DNA of 40,357 bases, taken from contig CALMZN010000002.1 in the NCBI GenBank assembly GCA_937870675.1, positions 1 to 40,357 on the forward strand, written 5' to 3'. The position numbers and the translations under genes are program-made. Within the stretch, counting starts at the first letter, position 1. Each line of letters begins with the position of its first letter. This DNA is from an uncultured bacterium. GTDB lineage: Bacteria > Patescibacteriota > Patescibacteriia > UBA1558 > GWA2-36-10. Of the stretch, positions 1 through 10,919 are shown piece after piece. The notes under the pieces are model-generated. The model did not search any database. It saw only the letters and a list, made by a program, of their open reading frames with translations, and was not told the DNA's origin.

Positions 1-88
1 GAGCGGCCTGATTTGTTAACCCCCTAAATCCCCCTTGACAGGGGGACTTTTTGAAATTCCGCCCCTGTTAAGTGGAGGTTGGAGGGGT
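1..88. repeat. Palindromic intergenic repeat (aaccccctaaatcccccttgacaggggg ... cccctgttaagtggaggttggaggggtt)
   Basis: Imperfect inverted repeat of C-rich and G-rich arms; similar words (cccctccaacctccccttgacagggg) recur at about 4960-5095. Confidence 0.6.
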
Positions 89-1662
89 TAAATATTTTTC
101 TTGTGTAAATTGCGGTATTTTTTTATAGCAAACCTGTGCGCTTGATTACGCATATATTGGACAAATAGTGATAAAGGACTCAAGCGGGCTAGGCGAAGGG
201 AAGTTTTTTTATTGGGCAAAAATATTTCCTCTTCTTTTTTGGCCAAAGCCATGGTCTTGGCAGTCCAACTTTTTGGTAGAATTTTTGAGACCACACTGAG
301 TTGATTTTTACCACCATCCAAGATGATCAAATCCGGCTCGGGCCATTCCTTGTGTCTAATCCTACGACTCAAAACTTCTTGCATCATCCAAGCATCATTG
401 GGACCAGTCACATATTTTATTTTGAACCAGCGGTATTGGTCAGCGGCAATTTTGCCATCCTGAAAGACGACCATGGCGCCGACTGCCAGCGTGCCTTGAA
501 TATTAGAAATATCATAAATTTCAATACGACGCGGTAAGGTTTTTAATTTGAGCAATGCTTGCAGAGCGTTAAGCTGTTGCCATTTGGTCTGGTCAATATT
601 TCTTTCCAAATGATCTTGGGCATTTTTTTGTACTAGTTCTAGTAATTTTTTATTATGACCTTTTTTCGGTATTAGTATTTTTATTTTGTCACTTAAAATA
701 GTTTGCGTTTTATTTATTTTTCTTGGTAATAGTAGCCCGGCTGGTTGGTCTACTTTGTCACTATAAAATTGGTTGATAAAATTTTCAATAATTTCTGCTT
801 TCGAGAGCTTAGGTTCGTTTTGAATAATAAAATTAAATTTATCACCCAAAATTCCTTGGCGGATTTGCATAACGGTCAAAGCCACGGTTTGTCCGAAGCT
901 GACCAGATTAATAATATCTTGGTTGATATTTTTGGCCGAAATTACTTTTTGTTTGGCTTGCAGTTTTTGCAGGGACTGCAACTGGTCTCTTTTTATTTTG
1001 GCTAGTTCAAAGTTTTTTTCGGCGCTGAATTTTTTTAAGCACGTCAACAAATCGGTCTCTAGTTCTTTGGTATCGCCACGAATTATTTTTTTGGCTTGAT
1101 TTATTAGGTCGTTGTATTCATCGGCGGAAATTAATTTTTCACAAGGACCCAAACAGCGGTGCAGATGATATTCCAAACAAACTTTACCTTTTGGTAAATG
1201 TGTTAGATCGCGACCGCAAGTACGCAAAGGCAAAATGCGATGCAAAAGCCGGACAGTAGTGCGCGCCGCCAGAGTAGAAGTATAGGGGCCAAAATGCTGG
1301 CCTTTTCTTTTTTGTCGGCCATGAATGACCACAATGCGTGGAAAGGGCTCATTAGTAATTACTATGTAGCCCCAATTTTTGTCATCTTTCAAAACTATAT
1401 TGTATTTGGGTTGGTGTTTTTTTATTTGGCTGGCTTCTAGTAGCAAGCTTTCGGTTTCATTGTCTACTAGAGTGTAGCGGATGTGGGCGATTTCTTGGAG
1501 CATCAGCAGTTTTTGTTCAGTCAGCTCACTGCTTTTTTGCCAATAGGAAACTAAGCGGCTTTTTAGATTTTTGGCTTTGCCGATATAGATGATTTGACCC
1601 TGTTTGTTTAGGAAAAAATATACTCCAGGGCTTTTGGGTATTTTTTTGAAATCAGGTATCAT
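88..1662 (-). CDS. uvrC: Excinuclease ABC subunit C, without the C-terminal HhH region
   Basis: GIY-YIG N-terminus (KIPKSPGVYFFLNKQGQIIYIGKAKNLKSRL), RTCGRDL..CLEYHLHRCLGPC, and RNase H-like region (IEIYDISNIQGT..VGAMVVF..DLIILDGGKNQL). Internal Met at 1662 is the more likely start than 1698. Confidence 0.93.
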   Translation of the reverse strand: MIPDFKKIPKSPGVYFFLNKQGQIIYIGKAKNLKSRLVSYWQKSSELTEQKLLMLQEIAHIRYTLVDNETESLLLEASQIKKHQPKYNIVLKDDKNWGYIVITNEPFPRIVVIHGRQKRKGQHFGPYTSTLAARTTVRLLHRILPLRTCGRDLTHLPKGKVCLEYHLHRCLGPCEKLISADEYNDLINQAKKIIRGDTKELETDLLTCLKKFSAEKNFELAKIKRDQLQSLQKLQAKQKVISAKNINQDIINLVSFGQTVALTVMQIRQGILGDKFNFIIQNEPKLSKAEIIENFINQFYSDKVDQPAGLLLPRKINKTQTILSDKIKILIPKKGHNKKLLELVQKNAQDHLERNIDQTKWQQLNALQALLKLKTLPRRIEIYDISNIQGTLAVGAMVVFQDGKIAADQYRWFKIKYVTGPNDAWMMQEVLSRRIRHKEWPEPDLIILDGGKNQLSVVSKILPKSWTAKTMALAKKEEEIFLPNKKTSLRLARLSPLSLFVQYMRNQAHRFAIKKYRNLHKKNI

Positions 1663-1786
1663 ACTCTTAATATAGCAGACATTAAATATTAAAAGCAATT
1701 TTTGATTTTTTAATTGTTTTGAGATAAACTTTATAGCAGTGTTGTGTTCCGGCTGTTTTCATCCTAGCAGAGTGAGGAGGTGTCTT

Positions 1787-1966
1787 ATGAGTGACCCAAG
1801 CTTTCCGCAAGATCCGAGTCAGGATCCAGAGAGAAGGTTGTGTCTTCCCAATCTATGGGATGATGATGAGCTACAGATCCAACCCATCTTAGTTCCGGAG
1901 TCGTTTGTCGGGCGCGATGATCCCAAAGACCAACCGAGGACTGATGAGCCCTCAGAAGCTGTTTAG
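1787..1966 (+). CDS. Small acidic hypothetical protein (59 aa)
   Basis: ATG at 1787 preceded by a strong SD (gtgaggaggtgtctt); a hairpin follows at 1990-2017. Confidence 0.55.
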   Translation: MSDPSFPQDPSQDPERRLCLPNLWDDDELQIQPILVPESFVGRDDPKDQPRTDEPSEAV

Positions 1967-1989
1967 TAGCCAAGGCTACACTGAGGATG

Positions 1990-2017
1990 GACCCGAGTCT
2001 TTAAGGAGGCTCGGGTC
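1990..2017 (+). terminator. Putative terminator hairpin
   Basis: gacccgag-tctttaaggagg-ctcgggtc, perfect 8-bp stem followed by ttaaattt. Confidence 0.55.
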
Positions 2018-2105
2018 TTAAATTTGGCCAAGTGGCTCTAGTTATTGACTTTGCGTCAAAGTCGTGATATCATTTGCAGGATATTATTTTTAAATTTTCG
2101 GACTC

Positions 2106-4958
2106 ATGCCAAAATATATTACTATCAAAGGCGCTAATGTCCATAACTTGAAAAATTTGTCGGTGAAAATTCCGCGCGACAAATTTGTGGTGATCACTGG
2201 TCTTTCGGGATCGGGAAAATCATCACTGGCCTTTGATACAATCTATGCCGAGGGGCAAAGACGTTATGTAGAATCATTATCGTCTTATGCTCGGCAGTTT
2301 TTGGGCTTGATGGACAAGCCCGACGTGGAAAGCATTGATGGTTTGTCGCCAGCTATTTCTATTGATCAGCGCTCCAGTTCACGCAATCCGCGATCGACTG
2401 TCGGCACAGTGACGGAAATTTATGATTATCAGCGCTTGTTGTATGCCAAAATTGGCATACCGCACTGCTACAAGTGCGGACAGCCAGTAGTCAAGCAGAC
2501 CATGCAACAAATTGCCGAAAAAATTTGGCAGTTGCCATCTGATACTGACTTTATGCTTTTGTCGCCTTTGGTTCAGGACAAAAAAGGCGAACACCGAGGA
2601 GCTTTGGACAGAGTCAAGATCGCTGGCTATCGTCGCGTGCGTTTGGATGGCGATATGCTGACTTTGGAAGACGCCCAAAATGTTGATTTGGATAAATACA
2701 AAAAGCATACCATTGAAGTAGTGGTGGATCGCTTGCGACGCGATGATACCAAAGAGACCAAGAGCCGTTTATTGCAGTCAATTGAAACTGCCCTGGATCT
2801 CAGCAATGGCTATATTTCAGTGCATTTGCCACAGGAGAAGAGAGATATTAATTTTAGTGAACATTTTACTTGCCCTAATCATCCGGAAATTTCTTTTGGA
2901 GAAATAGAGGCCAGGAATTTTTCTTTCAATAGTCCGCATGGCGCTTGTCCAGAATGCACTGGCTTGGGTACCAAGCTGACGGTTGATCCAGAATTAGTCA
3001 TACCCAACCCCAAGCTATCTATTGCCGAAGGCGCTATCCGTCCTTGGTCAAGGACTGCGGCCAACCAGTCTTGGTATGCGGCTATTTTGGAGGCCGTGGC
3101 CAAGAAGCATAAATTTTCTACTAGAGTAGCGGTCAATAAACTGACCAAAAAACAATTGGATATAGTGATGCACGGCACTGGTGATGAACGCTATGAATTA
3201 AATTTTTCCACCGATAGATTCAATGGAAATTACAGCCCAACTTTTGAAGGTGTCATACCAAATCTGGCGCGTCGCTACAAAGAAACAGACTCGGATTATA
3301 TCCGTGGCGAGATTGAACGCTATATGCGTATTGATCCTTGCGAGGTCTGCCAAGGCAAGCGCTTGAAGCCAGAAATTTTGGGTATCAAAGTAGCTGGTAA
3401 AAACATCGCCGAAGTATCAGCACTCAATATTGTGGAGTTGCAAAAGTTTTTTACTGAAGTACCAAAGCAACTCAATGAGCGAGAATTACAGATTGCCAAG
3501 CAGATTATCAAAGAAATCAAAGAGCGCTTGAATTTTATGCGCAATGTTGGTTTGGATTATCTGACTTTGGACAGAAACGCCAGCACGCTGTCAGGCGGTG
3601 AGGCCCAGCGCATTCGTCTGGCCACCCAAATCGGCTCTTCTTTGACTGGCGTTTTGTATATTTTGGATGAGCCATCCATTGGTTTGCATCAGCGTGATAA
3701 TGATCGCTTGATTGAGACCTTGAAAACTTTGCGCGACTTGGGCAACACGGTCATTGTGGTAGAGCATGATGAAGAAACCATACTCAACGCCGACTATGTC
3801 ATAGATATCGGTCCGGGCGCTGGCAAACATGGCGGAGAAGTGGTGGCTGAAGGCACGCCTCAGGCCATTATGCGCAACAAGAAATCTTTGACTGGCCAGT
3901 ATTTGCTTGGCGCCAAAACCATTCCCGTGCCAAAAAAGAATCGCGCTGGCAATGGCAAAATGCTGTCAGTCATTGGCGCTAGTGAATTTAATTTGAAAGA
4001 AATTGATGTTAATTTTCCTCTAGGCAAATTCATCAGCATCACGGGTGTTTCTGGCTCTGGCAAATCTACTTTGATGACGGAAATTTTGGCCAAGGCCTTG
4101 ACCAAACATTTTTATCGCTCCAAAGAAAATCCTGGTCAGCACAAAATGATCAAGGGCTTGGAATATATTGATAAAGTGATTGACATCGATCAGTCGCCAA
4201 TTGGTCGCACACCTCGGTCAAACTCCGCTACCTACACTGGCGTCTTTACTTACATCAGAGATTTGTTTGCCGAAGTGCCAGAAGCCAAAATTCGTGGCTA
4301 TCAAGCCGGACGCTTTAGCTTCAATGTCAAAGGCGGTCGTTGTGAAGCTTGTCAGGGCGATGGCGTGATCAAGATTGAAATGAATTTTTTGCCCAATGTC
4401 TATGTAGAGTGCAAAGAATGTCATGGCCACAGATATAATAATGAAGCGCTAGAGATACACTACAAAGGAAAAAATATTTCTGAAGTTTTGCAGATGACTG
4501 TTGAAGAGGCCATGAATTTCTTTGTCAATATTCCCAATATTTATAACAAACTAAAAACTCTTTTTGATGTGGGCTTGGGCTATATCCAGCTGGGCCAATC
4601 AGCCACCACACTGTCTGGTGGTGAAGCCCAACGCATCAAGTTAGCCACGGAATTATCGCGTCGCTCTTCTGGTAAGACACTGTATATACTAGATGAGCCA
4701 ACCACTGGTTTGCACTTTGATGATGTCAAAAGATTGCTAGAAGTTTTGCATCGCTTGGTGGACAAAGGCAACACCGTGCTAGTGATTGAGCACAATCTTG
4801 ATGTGATCAAAAGCTCGGACTGGGTCATAGACCTTGGGCCAGAAGGCGGAGATAAAGGTGGCTATCTAGTGGCCGAAGGCACGCCAAAGCAAGTGGCTAA
4901 AGTAAAAAATAGTTATACCGGACAATATCTGGCCAAGATGTTTAATAAAGCGAAATAA
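2106..4958 (+). CDS. uvrA: Excinuclease ABC subunit A
   Basis: Full-length 950 aa; two ABC modules ([24 protein letters not shown]), [12 protein letters not shown] and [12 protein letters not shown] signatures, zinc-binding CxxC motifs. Confidence 0.97.
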   Translation: MPKYITIKGANVHNLKNLSVKIPRDKFVVITGLSGSGKSSLAFDTIYAEGQRRYVESLSSYARQFLGLMDKPDVESIDGLSPAISIDQRSSSRNPRSTVGTVTEIYDYQRLLYAKIGIPHCYKCGQPVVKQTMQQIAEKIWQLPSDTDFMLLSPLVQDKKGEHRGALDRVKIAGYRRVRLDGDMLTLEDAQNVDLDKYKKHTIEVVVDRLRRDDTKETKSRLLQSIETALDLSNGYISVHLPQEKRDINFSEHFTCPNHPEISFGEIEARNFSFNSPHGACPECTGLGTKLTVDPELVIPNPKLSIAEGAIRPWSRTAANQSWYAAILEAVAKKHKFSTRVAVNKLTKKQLDIVMHGTGDERYELNFSTDRFNGNYSPTFEGVIPNLARRYKETDSDYIRGEIERYMRIDPCEVCQGKRLKPEILGIKVAGKNIAEVSALNIVELQKFFTEVPKQLNERELQIAKQIIKEIKERLNFMRNVGLDYLTLDRNASTLSGGEAQRIRLATQIGSSLTGVLYILDEPSIGLHQRDNDRLIETLKTLRDLGNTVIVVEHDEETILNADYVIDIGPGAGKHGGEVVAEGTPQAIMRNKKSLTGQYLLGAKTIPVPKKNRAGNGKMLSVIGASEFNLKEIDVNFPLGKFISITGVSGSGKSTLMTEILAKALTKHFYRSKENPGQHKMIKGLEYIDKVIDIDQSPIGRTPRSNSATYTGVFTYIRDLFAEVPEAKIRGYQAGRFSFNVKGGRCEACQGDGVIKIEMNFLPNVYVECKECHGHRYNNEALEIHYKGKNISEVLQMTVEEAMNFFVNIPNIYNKLKTLFDVGLGYIQLGQSATTLSGGEAQRIKLATELSRRSSGKTLYILDEPTTGLHFDDVKRLLEVLHRLVDKGNTVLVIEHNLDVIKSSDWVIDLGPEGGDKGGYLVAEGTPKQVAKVKNSYTGQYLAKMFNKAK

Positions 4959-4961
4959 TAA

Positions 4962-5095
4962 CCCCTCCAACCTCCCCTTGACAGGGGAGGAACATTTAAG
5001 CCCCCTATTGTCTCGCCCAGGGGGCGATCACCCTCTGGGTGAAAAGGGGGTTCCTGCCTGCCGGCAGGCAGGTGGGGGATTAGGGGTGGGTTAAA
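4962..5095. repeat. Palindromic intergenic repeat cluster
   Basis: aacccctccaacctccccttgacaggggagg; cctgcctgccggcaggcagg perfect palindrome; related to the repeat at 1-88. Confidence 0.65.
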
Positions 5096-5161
5096 TAATC
5101 TTGGCCAGTATTTTTTTGGTTATTTGTTGAAAAAAAGTGTTTTTAGGGTTAAGATTAAGTC

Positions 5162-6106
5162 ATGTTGAACGATTTGGAAAAATCCATTATCAAGACCATT
5201 GCTTATTTTGATGTTTTTAATTTTCCTCTGACTACTTTAGAAATCTGGAAGTGGCTTTATCGCCCTCGAGAAAAATACACCTTGCAGGAGGTGCGTGAGG
5301 TCTTGGAAAGCAGTTTGGAGTTGCAAAATAGGGTGACTTTGCAAGAAGGATTTTTTTCCCTGAAAAAAAGGGACAATATTTACCTGTTGAGAAAACAAAA
5401 TAATAACTGGGCAGAAAGAAAGTTTCAAAAAACCGTACGCTTGGTTAAAATTTTTCGTTATTTACCTTTTGTGCGCATGATCGCGGTCTGTAATAATTTG
5501 TCATACAGCAATTCAAAGGATTCCAGCGATATTGATTTGTTTATTATTACCAAAAAAAATCAGATTTGGCTGGCCAGATGTTATTGCTTACTGATATTAA
5601 AATTTTTTGGTTTGCGTCCCAGCATAGAAAATCATCGCGACAAATTTTGCTTAAGTTTTTTTATTGACGAGGGCTATTTGGATATGCAAGGTGTGATGCT
5701 CGGTCAGCATGATGTGCATTTTGTTTATTGGTTTTCCCAATTTTTGCCAATTTATGATCCCGACAATTTGTTTGCCAAATTGCGGACAGCCAATTCCTGG
5801 TGCCAGGAATATTTGCCCAATGCCTATGCTAATGAATTCATTAACAAAGTAGAGCCGATTTTTTTGTCAGATTTGCTTGGCAAAGTAGTAAGTTTTTTTA
5901 GCCAATTGCCAATCATTGCTGGCTGGCTATACAATCAAGCGCGTGTTTTGCAGATCAAGATTATTGATCACAATATGCGAGCCATGGTCAATATAGACAC
6001 TAGAGTGATTATCAATGAACAAATGCTCAAGTTTCATTCTAATGATCGCCGTGACCAATATTTTCACCAGTGGAAAGAGCGGGTAAAGCAATTATTGACC
6101 CCGTGA
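5162..6106 (+). CDS. Nucleotidyltransferase-domain protein (hypothetical)
   Basis: Motif SNSKDSSDIDLFIITKK resembles a minimal NTase motif (S..D.D). C-terminus (LLTP*) is encoded by the left arm of an inverted repeat. Confidence 0.6.
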   Translation: MLNDLEKSIIKTIAYFDVFNFPLTTLEIWKWLYRPREKYTLQEVREVLESSLELQNRVTLQEGFFSLKKRDNIYLLRKQNNNWAERKFQKTVRLVKIFRYLPFVRMIAVCNNLSYSNSKDSSDIDLFIITKKNQIWLARCYCLLILKFFGLRPSIENHRDKFCLSFFIDEGYLDMQGVMLGQHDVHFVYWFSQFLPIYDPDNLFAKLRTANSWCQEYLPNAYANEFINKVEPIFLSDLLGKVVSFFSQLPIIAGWLYNQARVLQIKIIDHNMRAMVNIDTRVIINEQMLKFHSNDRRDQYFHQWKERVKQLLTP

Positions 6107-6210
6107 AATAAATTTAATTTGCGTTAGCATAAAAAAAAGAACGAGTTAACAATTTAGATAAAAAGTTAATATATTATTTTAATAATTAAATTTATTTCAC
6201 GGGGTCAATA
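6093..6210. repeat. Inverted-repeat element, copy 1
   Basis: Perfect 27-bp arms: tattgaccccgtgaaataaatttaatt (6093-6119) and aattaaatttatttcacggggtcaata (6184-6210). Confidence 0.85.
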
Positions 6211-6213
6211 TTT

Positions 6214-7524
6214 ATGAGCAAAAATTTTATACAAAAAAGTTTTGTTTTTCTATTAAGCTTTTTTGTTTTTGTTATCCCTTGGCAAAGTCGATTTATCTAT
6301 AAAGATATCATGCTGGAGGGTCAAATTTGGCAGTTTGGACGCTTGAGTATCTATGCCAGCATGTTGGTTTTGTTCGCCACGGCTTTGGCTTTTGGCTGGC
6401 ATCGTCGTGAGCAGTGGCACTTGTCCAAAAATAAATGGTGGTATGGTTTATTTTTTTATGGCTTGGCCGTCTGTCTTAGTAAGCCCCTACCGCTTTTAGG
6501 TCTTTATTATTTGTTTATTATTTTTGCCGCGATTTTGTTTATCTGGCTGGCACAATATGTCAATAAAAAAAATATTTTGTGGGCTTTGTTGCTTGGTGGT
6601 TTAGGGCAGAGTATTTTGGCAATTTATCAAGGGCTTACGCAAAATATTAGCGCCAACAAATGGCTAGGTATGGCTGAGCAATTAGCCCAAAATCGCGGTG
6701 TGTCTGTTTTGGAGAGCGGGGATATGCGTATTTTAAGGGCTTATGGCGCTTTGCCTCATCCCAATATTTTAGCTGGTTTTTTGGTTTTGGCAATTTTGGC
6801 TGGCTTATATTTGTGGCACAGCATTTACGTCCAAAGCGAACAAGCAGATTGGCAAATTAAAAAAATAAGAAAATATACGCTTAGTTTATGTCTGGTGATA
6901 GTTAGCTTGGTATTGATGAGCTTTGCACTGCTGGCTACTTTTTCTCGTAGCGCCCTGCTAGCAATGCTTGCCACCTTATTGTTTATTTTTGTTTTCAGTA
7001 TAATAAAAAAAGACCGACTTACTATTTATGTGTTTATCAAATACGCGGTTTTGTTGTTTATTACTTTTTTTGCTTTTAATTTGTATTATCCTAATCTATG
7101 GGCTAGCCGTTTTGATTTAAATAATCGTTTGGAAGCCAAATCAATAGAGGACAGGGGCTTGACCTATGGCCAACTGAGTTGGGGCAATCCCCAAGAAATT
7201 ATTTTTGGTCAGGGCTTGGGCTTGAATACTTATTGGGCCCATAAAAAAACCACGCCCTTGTCTGTTGATCAGATGCAACCTATTCACAATTGGTATTTAC
7301 TGGCTTTGACTGAAGTGGGTCTGGTAGGTGTATTTATGTTTTTGGTGTTATTATATTTTTATCTTAAAAAAAGTTTGTTTATAAAAAATAAAAACCAAAT
7401 TTGGTCTTGGAGTTTTGTTTTGTTAATATTGTTATTGGGATTGTTTGATCACTACTTGTGGACTTCTTGGACTGGCTGGCTGATGGTGGGGATAGTAGTA
7501 GCTATCGTTCATAATAAAGAATAA
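6214..7524 (+). CDS. O-antigen ligase-like (Wzy_C-type) polytopic membrane protein
   Basis: Many TM segments; FSRSALLAML and IFGQGLGLNTYW...PIHNWYLLALTEVGLVGV are typical of the O-antigen ligase family. Confidence 0.75.
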   Translation: MSKNFIQKSFVFLLSFFVFVIPWQSRFIYKDIMLEGQIWQFGRLSIYASMLVLFATALAFGWHRREQWHLSKNKWWYGLFFYGLAVCLSKPLPLLGLYYLFIIFAAILFIWLAQYVNKKNILWALLLGGLGQSILAIYQGLTQNISANKWLGMAEQLAQNRGVSVLESGDMRILRAYGALPHPNILAGFLVLAILAGLYLWHSIYVQSEQADWQIKKIRKYTLSLCLVIVSLVLMSFALLATFSRSALLAMLATLLFIFVFSIIKKDRLTIYVFIKYAVLLFITFFAFNLYYPNLWASRFDLNNRLEAKSIEDRGLTYGQLSWGNPQEIIFGQGLGLNTYWAHKKTTPLSVDQMQPIHNWYLLALTEVGLVGVFMFLVLLYFYLKKSLFIKNKNQIWSWSFVLLILLLGLFDHYLWTSWTGWLMVGIVVAIVHNKE

Positions 7525-7528
7525 AAAA

Positions 7529-7562
7529 GCCCTAGCCGCCGTGTGTAATCGGTGGCTAGGGC
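7529..7562 (-). terminator. Rho-independent terminator for the minus-strand small ORF (possibly bidirectional)
   Basis: gccctagccgccg-tgtgtaat-cggtggctagggc; on the minus strand it is followed by cttttttatt. Confidence 0.8.
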
Positions 7563-7580
7563 ACGAAGTCGAAAAGAACA

Positions 7581-7826
7581 TCACAACACCACATTCTTGG
7601 CGCTGTTGTGCAACCAGTGCCTGAAATCGAGGGCGCGAGCCATGATGTAGGCGCCGAAAAAGAGCATGACGTGAAACAGGTCTAAAACTCCCTCCCCGAA
7701 CCTCATCTTTGAATATCTCAGGAACTTGGTGATGTTGTCAGGCAGATTCATGCCCCAGATGCAGATGGTGTAGAAGAGTCGAAGGAATTTGTCGATCAGG
7801 CGATTCTTGTGGTAGATAGTGCGCAT
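7581..7826 (-). CDS. Small hypothetical protein (81 aa), hydrophobic segments
   Basis: Strong SD on the minus strand (gggaggtgaaacATG) and a strong terminator directly downstream. Confidence 0.6.
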   Translation of the reverse strand: MRTIYHKNRLIDKFLRLFYTICIWGMNLPDNITKFLRYSKMRFGEGVLDLFHVMLFFGAYIMARALDFRHWLHNSAKNVVL

Positions 7827-7897
7827 GTTTCACCTCCCAAGTGGTGGATGTTTCTATTCACGATAGTTCAAATGAAATCATTTTATTGGATATTTGT

Positions 7898-7929
7898 CAA
7901 CCTTCGAGGTTGCTCAACCTCGAAGGTTG
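7898..7929. repeat. Palindromic element
   Basis: caaccttcgaggttg-ct-caacctcgaaggttg, perfect 15-bp inverted repeat. Confidence 0.8.
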
Positions 7930-7944
7930 GTCAAGTCATAATAC

Positions 7945-7973
7945 TTGACAATTTTTGGTTAGCACTCTAAAAT
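7945..7973 (+). promoter_or_regulatory. Sigma70-type promoter of groES
   Basis: TTGACA (7945-7950), 17-bp spacer, TAAAAT (7968-7973). Confidence 0.8.
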
Positions 7974-7985
7974 AGAGAGTGCTAA
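7959..7985 (+). promoter_or_regulatory. CIRCE operator (HrcA binding site)
   Basis: TTAGCACTC-N9-GAGTGCTAA, exact canonical CIRCE, overlapping the promoter upstream of groES. Confidence 0.96.
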
Positions 7986-7991
7986 TTTGAC

Positions 7992-8132
7992 TTCACCCCG
8001 TTAAATAAATTTAATTAACAGGGTGTGAATATTGAGTAAATAAAACATTAAAATTAGCCTTTATAATTTTTAATGATTTAATAATTAAATTTAATTTTTG
8101 CGCCAAGCGCAAAAATTATTTAACGGGGTGAA
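7992..8132. repeat. Inverted-repeat element, copy 2 (groES leader)
   Basis: Left ttcaccccgttaaataaatttaatta; right taattaaattta-[atttttgcgccaagcgcaaaaatta]-tttaacggggtgaa, with a nested hairpin in the right arm. Confidence 0.85.
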
Positions 8133-8133
8133 T

Positions 8134-8409
8134 ATGAAGTTAAAACCATTAGGTGATAGGGTGATTGTCAAACCATTACCCAAAGAAGAAACTACCAAGG
8201 CCGGTATTATATTGCCAGAAACAGTCAACAAAGAATCTCGTCAAGAAGGTGAAATAATTGCTATTGGCCGTGGAGAAAAAATTGTAAAATTAAATTTGGC
8301 TATTGGCCAAAAAGTTGTTTTTTCTGAATACGGCGGTTCGGAAATAAAAATAGACGGCGTGGAACACAAAATTTTGAATCATGATGATTTATTGGCCGTG
8401 ATTGAATAA
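8134..8409 (+). CDS. groES: Co-chaperonin GroES
   Basis: MKLKPLGDRVIVKPLPKEETTKAGIILPET...; start ATG 8134 (the track start at 8098 lies in the repeat). Confidence 0.96.
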   Translation: MKLKPLGDRVIVKPLPKEETTKAGIILPETVNKESRQEGEIIAIGRGEKIVKLNLAIGQKVVFSEYGGSEIKIDGVEHKILNHDDLLAVIE

Positions 8410-8426
8410 TTTTTTCTAATTGTCAT

Positions 8427-8571
8427 CTTCGGGCTCCCGCCCGACACGCCTCTGACGGCAGTCAAGGCGGGCGGGTGACCCGGAGATCCAAAAGTTTAAG
8501 TGTGGATTCCTGCCTTCGCCCGCTTCGCTTCGAGGCGAGCAGGAATGACGTAGAAAATAGGCAGGGATGAC
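8427..8571. repeat. REP-like palindromes between groES and groEL
   Basis: gggctcccgcccga/ggcgggcgggtgacccgg and gattcctgc...gcaggaatgac, inverted arms. Confidence 0.6.
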
Positions 8572-8603
8572 ATTAATAATAAACTTTATAAATTAAAATT
8601 TAA

Positions 8604-10253
<1,650 letters not shown>

Positions 10254-10313
10254 TCCCACAAAATCATTTCGAGTCGCTTTAGTTGGGGGGATAAAATAAA
10301 TTTAGTCAATATA

Positions 10314-10351
10314 AAAAACTCCTGTCGAGCTTAGTTTGATGGGGGTTTTTG
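10314..10351 (+). terminator. Putative terminator after groEL
   Basis: aaaaactcc ... gggggtttttg, A/T-flanked stem with a G-T pair and a long loop. Confidence 0.4.
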
Positions 10352-10369
10352 TTTTGTGATAATTTCTGT

Positions 10370-10375
10370 TATAAT
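10370..10375 (+). promoter_or_regulatory. Putative -10 box TATAAT for the 10395 ORF
   Basis: ctgtTATAATatag, 20 nt upstream of the ATG. Confidence 0.4.
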
Positions 10376-10394
10376 ATAGAAGTAAAAAAATCCT

Positions 10395-10919
10395 ATGATG
10401 CAGGGAAAAATTGAGCAAGTGGAGATTGATGGCAAGGTTGTTTCCATCCACGAAGAGGTTTGGGTAGCAGATTTTGGCTTGCCAGAAATAGAGCATGAGA
10501 TCAAAGAAGAAGTCATTAAGCTCAGGCCAAAAAATGTGAGAAATTTTAGTTGGGTTTTTTCTTCTCTGCTAATTGTCTTGCTCATGGTGGTGGGCGAGTA
10601 TCTGCTCTGGTCGTTGGGTCTTAAAAATTTTTGGTCGATTTTGACTATCACGATTGTGACCTGGATTTACCGTCTCTTGGTATTGCTTTTGTGGCTATAC
10701 TTGGGCTACTACCAGTGGGGCTTGAATCGGGAAAAAATAGTTGCCGTGGCTTTTTCTAGCGTCATTGTGGCTAGTATTTTGGTGGCTATTATGAAAGTAG
10801 TGATGATGCCTGAGCCATGGGCTTGGCTCAATATTTTGGTAGAGCCGATTTGGGCCTTGATCATGGTGGCAATAATAAATATTATATTTTTTAAATTCAC
10901 CCCGTTAAATGCCCGCTAG
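10395..10919 (+). CDS. Hypothetical membrane protein (174 aa)
   Basis: Hydrophilic N-terminus then several TM segments; stop lies inside a repeat, C-terminus TPLNAR* is repeat-encoded. Confidence 0.65.
   Translation: MMQGKIEQVEIDGKVVSIHEEVWVADFGLPEIEHEIKEEVIKLRPKNVRNFSWVFSSLLIVLLMVVGEYLLWSLGLKNFWSILTITIVTWIYRLLVLLLWLYLGYYQWGLNREKIVAVAFSSVIVASILVAIMKVVMMPEPWAWLNILVEPIWALIMVAIINIIFFKFTPLNAR

Noticed and set aside
301-1440. Plus-strand ORFs 301-537, 745-1005 and 1240-1440 in the track
   Set aside because: Antisense to the well-supported uvrC; no recognisable protein motifs.
2379-4828. Multiple antisense and out-of-frame ORFs inside uvrA
   Set aside because: Shadow ORFs of a strongly coding frame; no family signatures.
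10302-10651. Minus-strand ORFs opposite the 10395 membrane protein
   Set aside because: The plus-strand frame has a -10 box and TM pattern; minus frames lack support.
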